This document shows, piece after piece, positions 21,136-27,407 of a stretch of 27,407 nt of DNA (position 1 is its first letter; the number at the start of each line of letters is the position of its first letter). Under the pieces are notes generated by a model. That model worked only from the letters and a program-made list of their open reading frames with translations, did not search any database and was not told where the DNA came from. Both the position numbers and the translations under genes were made by a program. The stretch covers positions 1 to 27,407 of the forward strand of contig DBCR01000057.1 of assembly GCA_002293125.1 (NCBI GenBank), given 5' to 3'. Source of the DNA: Opitutia bacterium UBA953. Its GTDB lineage: Bacteria; Verrucomicrobiota; Verrucomicrobiia; Opitutales; UBA953.

Positions 21136-22062
21136 ATGCTTTCCCGTCGCGATTTCCTCCGCTCCGCCGGTCTCGCCGTAGCCGCGGTCGTCGCCGCCCC
21201 TGCCCTACGGGCGCAGGGAACGGAGTCCTTCCGTCTCCGCTACGTGCTCTCCTCTGCGATGTACGGCTACGCGCCGCTCGCCGAGATCCTGCCCGAGGTC
21301 GCCAAGACCGGCAGTGAGTCCATTGACATCTGGTGCAAGGTGCATGGTGACCAGCGCGAGCAGGCCGCGGCGCTCGGCGACGAGGCCTTTGCGGCTCTGC
21401 TTAAGAAGCATGGCGTGAAGGTGGGCGTCAGCACCCGCTATCCGCTCGGCCCGTTCAAGCTTCAGGACGAGATGGCCTGGGTGAAGCAGCATGGCGGCAC
21501 GACCGTCGTCTGCGGCAGTACCGGACCGAAGAATCCGTCCGGCGTCGCCGCCAAGGCGTCCATCGCCAAGTTCCTCGAAGACATGAAGCCCCACGCCGCC
21601 AAGGCCGAAGAGCTGGGCGTGCGGATCGCGATTGAGAACCACTCGAACCAGGCGCTGCACCACCCCGATTCGATCCGTGCCTTCGCCGAATTGAACAAGT
21701 CCCCTGCACTCGGCGTCGCTTTCGCGCCGCACCATCTGCATGAGTGGGCTGACCAGATCCCCGCGCTGCTCCGCGACCTGGGTGCGCGCAACCTTCCGTT
21801 CATGTATTTCCAAGAACACTCCGCCGGCATCTTCAAGAAGGCTTCCAAGGAAGAAGAGCTCCAGCAGATGGCTGGTCGTGGTAAGCTCGACTACCGCCCC
21901 ATCGTGAAGGCGCTGCGCGATATCCGTTTCAACGGTCAGGTGGAGCTGTTCATGCACCCGACGCCGCGCGGTATCCCGGTCATGCCGACGACCCCCGAGG
22001 TCACCGCGCTCATCAACGAGTCCCGCGCCTACGTGGAGAAGTGCATCCGCGAGACCGCATGA
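21136..22062 (+). CDS. Tat-exported sugar phosphate isomerase/epimerase-like protein
   Basis: A 308-residue TIM-barrel protein of the xylose isomerase-like (AP endonuclease family 2) superfamily. The N-terminus MLSRRDFLRSAGLAVAAVVA is a twin-arginine signal, ending near ALRAQ. Candidate metal ligands are E167 in IAIENHSN, H199/H200/H202 in FAPHHLHEW and E270 in GQVELFMHP, matching the usual pattern of Glu and His at strand ends. Exported members of this family are abundant in Planctomycetes and Verrucomicrobia and are thought to act on sugars, including keto-sugars; the substrate here is unknown. ATG 21136 is chosen over the in-frame 21091, which lies within the DJ-1 gene. The TGA stop overlaps the ATG of the cytochrome gene. 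Confidence 0.85.
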   Translation: MLSRRDFLRSAGLAVAAVVAAPALRAQGTESFRLRYVLSSAMYGYAPLAEILPEVAKTGSESIDIWCKVHGDQREQAAALGDEAFAALLKKHGVKVGVSTRYPLGPFKLQDEMAWVKQHGGTTVVCGSTGPKNPSGVAAKASIAKFLEDMKPHAAKAEELGVRIAIENHSNQALHHPDSIRAFAELNKSPALGVAFAPHHLHEWADQIPALLRDLGARNLPFMYFQEHSAGIFKKASKEEELQQMAGRGKLDYRPIVKALRDIRFNGQVELFMHPTPRGIPVMPTTPEVTALINESRAYVEKCIRETA

Positions 22063-24170
22063 TGCTGCGCCTCGTAATCCTGCTCGGCGCCGCCGCGCTG
22101 GGCGCCGAACCTCTCGTCACCGGTTTTGAGCGCTTCCATGCGTCGGCACCGACGGCCGAAGGCGGCCGGCTGCTTTACAACGAGCTCGGTTGCGTGAACT
22201 GCCACGGTGGCGAGACTGGCCTGCCCGCCATGCGCGGTCCGGCGCTCGCGACGGTCACTCAGCGCGTCCGCTCCGAGTGGCTCCGTAAGTTCGTCGCTGA
22301 TCCAGCGTCCGTCCACCCTGGCGCAGTCATGCCGCAGGTGTTGGCGAAGGCCGACGATAAGACCCTCGTCGCCATCGAACACTATCTCGCCTCGCTGAAG
22401 CCGAAGGCGGCCTCCAAAGCCGCGGCGAAGATCATGCACGTGAACGGCGCCCGCGGCGGCGAACTGTTTAACACGCTCGGGTGCGTCGCCTGCCACGCGC
22501 CCGGCAAGGATTTCATCCCGGCTGAAGGCGTGCCCAAGGCTTCCGAGTCTACGCACCGCAGCGTCGGCTTCGCCGACCTCAAGGCGAAGTATAGCCTCGA
22601 TAGCCTGGGCGCGTTCATCCTCGACCCACTGAAGGTGCGCGCGGACGGGCGCATGCCAAAGACCGTGATGGATCGTCAGGACTCCATCGATATCGCCGGC
22701 TACTTGCTCGAGTTCCAGGGCAGCGATGGCCGGATTGATCAGCCCGTCGTCTCCATCGTAGCGGATAAGAATCTCTCGATCGCTGGCCGCAAGGCCGTCA
22801 TCGCCGCCCAGTGTGCCGCCTGTCACGATTTGCCTAAGGATGCCGCGGCGAAGCCCGTCGCCTTGAATAAGAACGAAGGGGGTTGTCTCGATGCTGACCA
22901 TGTCAGTGGCCCCCGCTATGCCCTTTCGGACGCGCAGCGTGCCTCGCTAAAACTCTTCCTCGCGAAGAAGGATGAGTCTGCGTCGCCTAAACTTGCCGCC
23001 GACCTCACTTTGCATGCCCTCAACTGCGTCGCCTGTCATGAACGTGACGGGAAGGGCGGACCTGATGCCGCGCGTAAGCCCTACTTCCAGGGCGATCATA
23101 ATCTCGGCGACACCGGTCGCTACCCTCCGCCCCTCACCGGCATCGGCGGCAAGCTCCGCCCCGAGTGGCTGGCCAAGGTGCTTGCCCCGCGTGTCGAAGC
23201 CAAGCCCGCCGAGCTATTCACGAGCCACAACAAGGCAGACGAGACCCGCGTGCGGCCCTATCTGAAGACCAAGATGCCGCAGTATGGCGCGTCCGTCGCA
23301 GATCTGGCCAAGCTCCTCGGCGTCGCTGACGCGCGACCCGCTTTGAAATTCGCAGGCGGCGACGACACCGCTGGACGCAAGCTGCTGGGCACGCAGGGCG
23401 GTGCGGGGTGCATCACCTGTCACCGTTGGGGCGATCGCCCGTCTCTTGGCGTCCAAGGGCCTGACTTGAGCAATATCGCCGCCCGCCTGCAGGAAAGCTG
23501 GCTGCGTGAGTATCTCATCAATCCCGCTGGTTATCGACCGGGCACGCTGATGCCGTCCTTCTGGCCAGGCGGAAAATCCTTCAATCAGGAAATCCTCGGC
23601 GGCGACACCGACAAGCAGATCGCCGCGATCTACAAGTTCGCCGAGAGCGCGAACGGCGATCCTGAAGGTTTCCCTCAAAATCGTAACGGTGAATTCGAGG
23701 TCGTGCCTAAGGACCGGCCCGTCGTGCAGCGCGCCTTCACGGAAGGCGTCGGCGTGCGGGCGATCCTCGTCGGTTTCCCGAGCGGCGTGCACCTCGCCTA
23801 TGACGGCGACAAAGGTGGCCCCGGCCTCGCCTGGAAGGGGCGCTTCTTCGACGCCTACCTGACCTGGTTCTCGCGCTTCCCGACCTTTGAGAAGCCCATC
23901 GGCACGGAGGTCGTCGCCTGGCCTAAGCCCACTGGTCGCTTCCTCGGCTATCGTCTGGATGCCAAGGGTAACCCCACGTTCCTGAACGAGCAGGGCGGCG
24001 TGAAGGTCGAAGAGACCTACGAAGGCATCGAGAACGGCCTTCGTCGCACCGTCATCTGGGCGCCCACGCCCGACTTCACCCCGACGATCACGCATCCTGC
24101 GGGAATGATCGTCGACGTGAAGGAATCTTCCGCTCAAGGCCGTCGCGTCTTCACCTATCTCTGGAAATGA
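22059..24170 (+). CDS. Five-haem (CxxCH x5) c-type cytochrome
   Basis: A 703-residue exported cytochrome. A short signal peptide (MMLRLVILLGAAALGA) leads into five CxxCH sites: C45-H49, C142-H146, C252-H256, C323-H327 and C451-H455, each in a cytochrome c-like setting (GGRLLYNELGCVNCHGG; GARGGELFNTLGCVACHAPG). Met-rich turns such as PGAVMPQV and PGTLMPSFW could supply distal ligands. The last 180 residues (about 520-703) lack haem sites and resemble the beta-rich C-terminal domain found in PVC cytochromes. The gene overlaps the stop of the isomerase (ATGA at 22059-22062) and the start of the dehydrogenase (ATGA at 24167-24170), so it is coupled on both sides. The likely role is accepting electrons from the partner dehydrogenase. 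ATG 22062 is an alternative start. Confidence 0.88.
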   Translation: MMLRLVILLGAAALGAEPLVTGFERFHASAPTAEGGRLLYNELGCVNCHGGETGLPAMRGPALATVTQRVRSEWLRKFVADPASVHPGAVMPQVLAKADDKTLVAIEHYLASLKPKAASKAAAKIMHVNGARGGELFNTLGCVACHAPGKDFIPAEGVPKASESTHRSVGFADLKAKYSLDSLGAFILDPLKVRADGRMPKTVMDRQDSIDIAGYLLEFQGSDGRIDQPVVSIVADKNLSIAGRKAVIAAQCAACHDLPKDAAAKPVALNKNEGGCLDADHVSGPRYALSDAQRASLKLFLAKKDESASPKLAADLTLHALNCVACHERDGKGGPDAARKPYFQGDHNLGDTGRYPPPLTGIGGKLRPEWLAKVLAPRVEAKPAELFTSHNKADETRVRPYLKTKMPQYGASVADLAKLLGVADARPALKFAGGDDTAGRKLLGTQGGAGCITCHRWGDRPSLGVQGPDLSNIAARLQESWLREYLINPAGYRPGTLMPSFWPGGKSFNQEILGGDTDKQIAAIYKFAESANGDPEGFPQNRNGEFEVVPKDRPVVQRAFTEGVGVRAILVGFPSGVHLAYDGDKGGPGLAWKGRFFDAYLTWFSRFPTFEKPIGTEVVAWPKPTGRFLGYRLDAKGNPTFLNEQGGVKVEETYEGIENGLRRTVIWAPTPDFTPTITHPAGMIVDVKESSAQGRRVFTYLWK

Positions 24171-25648
24171 AAGCCACGATTGTAGCCCTCCTTGCCGCCG
24201 CCTCGCTTTCCGCGGCGTCCTACGACATCGCCGACATCCTCACGGCGAGCACCGCAGCCGATACGCGCGCCAAGGATTGGAAGCCCGGTGACGGTCTCGC
24301 GCTGGAGGTCAGCGGCATGGATTGGACCGCTGACGGCAAACTCGCGCTGTCGATCCGCAAGGGCGAGGTCTGGGTGCTTGACGGCGTCCTCGATGCCAAG
24401 CCGACTAAAGTCAGCTACAAGCTCTTCGCCTCCGGTCTGCATGAGCCGCTCGGCCTGCTGCGGGACGGCAAGGACCTGCTCGTCACCCAGCGTACCGAGA
24501 CCACGCGCCTGCGTGACAGCAACGGCGATGGTGTCGCCGACGAATACCTTACCGCCGGCGCAGGCTGGAACGTCTCTGGTTCCTATCACGGTTATGCTTA
24601 CGGCCCCAAGCGCGATGGACTCGGACAGCTCTGGGTCACGCTCAACGTCGACATGGGCGACCATGCCGACAACAAAGCCCCGTGGCGCGGCTGGGGTGGC
24701 GTCCTCGGTCAGGACGGCAAATTCATCCCCATGGCGGCTGGCATGCGTTCGCCGTGCGGCCTCGGCACGAACCTCGCCGGCGACATGTTCTGCGTCGACC
24801 AGCAGGGCACGTGGATTCCGACCACTCCGATCTACCATCTGCGCAAAGGCGCGTTCTTCCTGAACCCCGAAGGCATCGCCTCTGAGAGCCGCCCCGAGTC
24901 ACCGCTCAAGCTTTCCGCGAAGATCCCGGAGAAGCGTCCGTATCCCGAGGCCCTCAAGGCTTTGCCCGAGATGCGCCCGCCCGCGGTGTGGATGCCCTAT
25001 AACAAGGTCGGCCGAAGCGGCACCGACCTCGCCACGTGCGATGCCGGCGGCAAGTTCGGCCCCTTTGATGGGCAGATGTTCGTGGCCGAGTTCACCGACG
25101 CTAAGATCAGCCGTGTCTTCCTGGAGAAGGTCGACGGCGAGTATCAGGGCGCGTGCTTCCCGTTCGTCGGCGGCTTCGCCTCCGGCATCGTGCGGCTCAG
25201 TTTCGCGCCGGACGGCTCGCTTATGGTCGGCATGACCAGCCGTGGCTGGTCTTCGCTCGGCACCAAGGCTTACGGACTGCAACGGTTACGTTACAACGGC
25301 GCCGTGCCTTTCGCCATCAAGGAGATGAAGGCCAAGCCCGACGGCTTCGAACTCACCTTCACCAAGCCCGTCGACGTCGCCCGGGCCGGGGACGTCGCCT
25401 CGTACCGTATGACCAACTACACGCTTTTCTATTCGGGCGCGTACGGCAGCGATGAGATCCAGGCCGCTCCGAACGGCATCGTCTCGGCCAAGGTCGCCTC
25501 GGACGGACTGAGCGTGCGTCTCAAGGTCGACGGCCTCCGCGAACTTTACATCCACGAACTGCATGCCGATGGCATCCGCTCGGCTGGTGGCGAAGTGCTG
25601 GATCATGCGGATGCGTATTACACGCTGAACCGCGTGCCGAAGAACTGA
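24167..25648 (+). CDS. Soluble sugar dehydrogenase-like beta-propeller (GSDH/PQQ type)
   Basis: A 493-residue exported protein. A signal peptide (MKATIVALLAAASLSAAS) precedes a propeller fold: GLALEVSGMDWTADGKLALS, LHEPLGLLRDGKDLLVTQRT with a Ca-type loop DSNGDG (117-122), and a histidine-bearing GSYHGYAYGP. This resembles the glucose/sorbosone dehydrogenase family, in which PQQ is often the cofactor; PQQ use is not shown here. The final 115 residues (about 380-493) look like a C-terminal Ig-like domain. It is translationally coupled to the five-haem cytochrome gene (ATGA), the obvious electron acceptor. The substrate is probably a sugar or polyol, perhaps linked with the isomerase upstream (inferred). 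Confidence 0.85.
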   Translation: MKATIVALLAAASLSAASYDIADILTASTAADTRAKDWKPGDGLALEVSGMDWTADGKLALSIRKGEVWVLDGVLDAKPTKVSYKLFASGLHEPLGLLRDGKDLLVTQRTETTRLRDSNGDGVADEYLTAGAGWNVSGSYHGYAYGPKRDGLGQLWVTLNVDMGDHADNKAPWRGWGGVLGQDGKFIPMAAGMRSPCGLGTNLAGDMFCVDQQGTWIPTTPIYHLRKGAFFLNPEGIASESRPESPLKLSAKIPEKRPYPEALKALPEMRPPAVWMPYNKVGRSGTDLATCDAGGKFGPFDGQMFVAEFTDAKISRVFLEKVDGEYQGACFPFVGGFASGIVRLSFAPDGSLMVGMTSRGWSSLGTKAYGLQRLRYNGAVPFAIKEMKAKPDGFELTFTKPVDVARAGDVASYRMTNYTLFYSGAYGSDEIQAAPNGIVSAKVASDGLSVRLKVDGLRELYIHELHADGIRSAGGEVLDHADAYYTLNRVPKN

Positions 25649-25684
25649 CTCGCAACGGGAGGGTAATCCTTTCCTCTTGGGGGC

Positions 25685-27049
25685 TTGGAACAGCCCACGA
25701 CTATCCGCGCCGAGATCGGCCCCACACTCAAGCTGGCGACTCCCATCATGCTGGGGATGCTCGGGTATGGACTGATGTTCGTCGTCGACGTCGCCATGGC
25801 CGGTCACCTCGGTGAGACCGCGCTGGCGGCCTCGGCCTTGGCTTCGAATCTCAACTACATCCCGTATGTCTTCGGCATCGGCGTCGTCGGCGCTATCGCC
25901 GTGTATCAGTCGCAGGATAACGGGGCCGGCGTCGAGGAGTCGTCGCCCGCGATCTTGCGCCACGGCATGGTGCTGGCCGTCGCCATCAGCGTCGCCGCCG
26001 CCATCGCCTCGCATTGGGCGGCTCAGTTTATCCCGCTGCTCGGTTCATCGCCGGCCGTCTCCGCCGAGGCTCAGGAGTTTTTCATCCTCATGTCATGGGC
26101 CATGGTGCCAGGGCTGGTCTTCCATGCCTTGCGTGGACATCGCGATTCGCAGCACCAGCCATGGATCTCGCTCGTCTGGCTCAGCATCGGCATCCTCGCT
26201 AACATCTTCTTCAATTGGCTCTGGATGTTCGGCCATTGGGGCTTCCCTGCGATGGGACTCGCTGGCGCCGGTTGGGCCACGCTCGTCGCCCGCCTCGTGA
26301 TGCTCATCGGCCTATGGTATACGCCGGGCCGTGGCGAGGTGCGCTGGGCCGACGGCCTCCAGATGACCGTATTCCAACGCCTCATGAAGACCGGCTGGCC
26401 GGCGGGACTGCACAGCCTCAGTGAGGTCGGCATCTTCGCGATCGTCCCTGTCATGGCTGGCTGGATCAACGCCACCGCGCAGGCCGCGCACCAGGTCGCC
26501 ATCAGTACCGCGTCCGCCGCGTTCATGTTGCCGCTCGGCCTCGGCATCGCCGCGGGCATCCGTGTGGGCGAAGCTTATGGCGCCAAGGATCCGCGCAAGG
26601 TGCAGGCCATTGGTGTCGGGGCCTTGATCATGGGGGGCCTCATCATGGCAGTCTACGGGCTCGGCATGATCCTCCTGCGTCCGCTCCTGATGGCGACGTA
26701 TGGCGTCGCCGGGACCGAGACCGCCGTACTGGCTTCGACTTTGCTTATCTTTGCCGCCGTGTGGGCGCCCTTCGACGGCGTGCAGGTCGTGGCGGCCTAC
26801 CTCCTCCGGTCGGTCAATCGGGCCGCCTGGGCCTCGTGGAGTGTCTTCATCGTCTACTGGCTGTTCTGCCTGCCGTTCGCGCTCGCCTTGGCGTTTCCCG
26901 CGGGCTTCCGGCTCTTCGGTATTCCGGCTGGTTTCTTCGGCCTCGGGGCTGTGGGCATCTGGATCGCGCTGGCGACTGGGCTCGTTGTCGTGTCGTTGGC
27001 CATGGCGTGGAAGTTCCGTCAGGCCGCACAGGCCGGGGTCGACGCCTGA
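25685..27049 (+). CDS. MATE family efflux transporter
   Basis: A 454-residue inner-membrane protein with about twelve hydrophobic segments. The N-terminus IGPTLKLATPIMLGMLGYGLMFVVDVAMAGHLG is a close fit to the first helix and loop of NorM-type MATE proteins (LKLAxPIxLGxL..., D in the VVDxxMxGHLG turn), and the halves are similar, as the family requires. It would export drugs or cationic compounds using Na+ or H+; the substrate is unknown. The start used is TTG 25685, chosen because it gives the correct N-terminal length; no ATG lies upstream in frame with a better fit. It is separated by 36 bases from the upstream operon, so read-through is possible but unproven. Confidence 0.9.
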   Translation: MEQPTTIRAEIGPTLKLATPIMLGMLGYGLMFVVDVAMAGHLGETALAASALASNLNYIPYVFGIGVVGAIAVYQSQDNGAGVEESSPAILRHGMVLAVAISVAAAIASHWAAQFIPLLGSSPAVSAEAQEFFILMSWAMVPGLVFHALRGHRDSQHQPWISLVWLSIGILANIFFNWLWMFGHWGFPAMGLAGAGWATLVARLVMLIGLWYTPGRGEVRWADGLQMTVFQRLMKTGWPAGLHSLSEVGIFAIVPVMAGWINATAQAAHQVAISTASAAFMLPLGLGIAAGIRVGEAYGAKDPRKVQAIGVGALIMGGLIMAVYGLGMILLRPLLMATYGVAGTETAVLASTLLIFAAVWAPFDGVQVVAAYLLRSVNRAAWASWSVFIVYWLFCLPFALALAFPAGFRLFGIPAGFFGLGAVGIWIALATGLVVVSLAMAWKFRQAAQAGVDA

Positions 27050-27094
27050 GGCCGTCACCTCGTTGGCACGGGCGGGTCAGCCAATCTTCACATC

Positions 27095-27124
27095 GCGGGG
27101 CTTTGCTTAGCTGAGGCGGGGCTT
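27095..27124 (+). repeat. Pair of 9-bp direct repeats upstream of the last gene
   Basis: GCGGGGCTT occurs at 27095-27103 and 27116-27124, 21 bases apart, each followed by a CTTAG/CTGA-like stretch. The spacing is two helical turns. The 94-base gap 27050-27143 holds nothing else recognisable except the Shine-Dalgarno of the next gene. Confidence 0.45.
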
Positions 27125-27143
27125 AGTCTGAAGGAGCACCCCA

Positions 27144-27407
27144 ATGCACCTCACTCAGAACATCACCCCTGGCCGGGAGATGGATGAAGATCCGGAATAT
27201 GGTTTCCGCGAGGAAACCGAAGCCGACGTCATGCTCATGTCGTTTGAGAAGCTTCAGCTGCTCGCAGTCGAACTGCGTGGCTGCGGAGCTGACCCTCAGG
27301 CGATCGAGCGCGTCTGCGATTACGTCGTACACGATCGCGTGTACGACGATTCCACCCGATCGCTTTTCCAGTCTACGCTGGAAATCATCCGCCACCGAGC
27401 CGGCTAG
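27144..27407 (+). CDS. Small hypothetical protein, 87 residues
   Basis: Not recognised. An acidic protein (MHLTQNITPGREMDEDPEYG and onward) with a probable helical core (about 29-85): LMSFEKLQLLAVELRGCG, DPQAIERVCDYVVHDRVYDD and STRSLFQSTLEIIRHRAG. It contains no signal peptide or membrane segment. The start is well supported: AAGGAG ends eight bases before ATG 27144, one of the few clear Shine-Dalgarno sequences in the window, and the leader also has CACCCC. The ORF is complete and ends exactly at the last base. A strong inverted repeat lies in the codons around 27323-27348. It lies 94 bases beyond the MATE gene and probably has its own promoter. It could be a regulator or adaptor; there is no evidence for a particular function. 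Confidence 0.7.
   Translation: MHLTQNITPGREMDEDPEYGFREETEADVMLMSFEKLQLLAVELRGCGADPQAIERVCDYVVHDRVYDDSTRSLFQSTLEIIRHRAG
27323..27348. repeat. 11-bp perfect inverted repeat inside the last gene
   Basis: CGTCGTACACG (27323-27333), 4-base centre ATCG, CGTGTACGACG (27338-27348). It lies wholly within coding sequence (codons for about residues 61-69). Perfect arms of this length are rare by chance. Confidence 0.8.

Overview
The window looks like a piece of a Verrucomicrobiota chromosome, probably Opitutae-like. This is inferred from gene content, not from any marker gene. The evidence is GC-rich DNA; a PVC-type dehydrogenase/cytochrome c fusion; a five-CxxCH cytochrome next to a soluble sugar-dehydrogenase-like propeller; a secreted Tat-type sugar isomerase; and an autotransporter with HAF-type repeats. 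No rRNA, tRNA, CRISPR array, phage gene or transposase was recognised.

Layout. Positions 15-2471 (+) are the end of a biotin operon: bioF, a short alpha/beta-hydrolase in the BioH/BioG position, and bioC. A TMEM14-like membrane protein (2505-2846, -) converges on it. Next on the minus strand come an autotransporter (3146-5125) and a translationally coupled pair of secreted proteins (5243-8877): a large calcium-repeat esterase-like protein and a small partner. Divergent from these, on the plus strand, lie a PVC-type dehydrogenase/cytochrome (9071-11611) and a sodium:solute symporter (11776-13665). On the minus strand, galM (13972-15120) follows, then a compact proteolysis operon clpP - rhomboid - prc/S41 (19186 down to 15456). 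On the plus strand are an ABC ATPase (19312-20382) and a tight operon of a secreted DJ-1-like protein, a Tat-exported isomerase-like protein, a five-haem cytochrome and a dehydrogenase propeller (20441-25648). The window ends with a MATE transporter and an 87-residue unknown protein that ends exactly at the window edge.

The least expected content is in the intergenic DNA. Three repeat families recur there: (1) a hairpin with a conserved CCCTACCT-like 3' tail, whose stems change in a base-pair-preserving way between copies; (2) a roughly 35-nt element that follows the stop codons of four genes in the sense direction, twice leading into a nearly identical intrinsic terminator; and (3) a roughly 140-175-bp composite repeat present as two direct copies bracketing galM. 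Heptamers related to (3) form a tandem array in the autotransporter leader. Two stop codons sit inside hairpin loops. Three start codons directly follow, or nearly follow, the 3' arm of a hairpin. Many starts have C-rich leaders rather than a Shine-Dalgarno sequence.

Functionally, the window combines cofactor synthesis (biotin), envelope protein quality control (ClpP, rhomboid, Prc), and sugar uptake and periplasmic oxidation (symporter, mutarotase, dehydrogenase propellers, cytochromes c, isomerase). Coordinates and motifs were read directly from the sequence. Family assignments rest on recognised motifs, without any database search.
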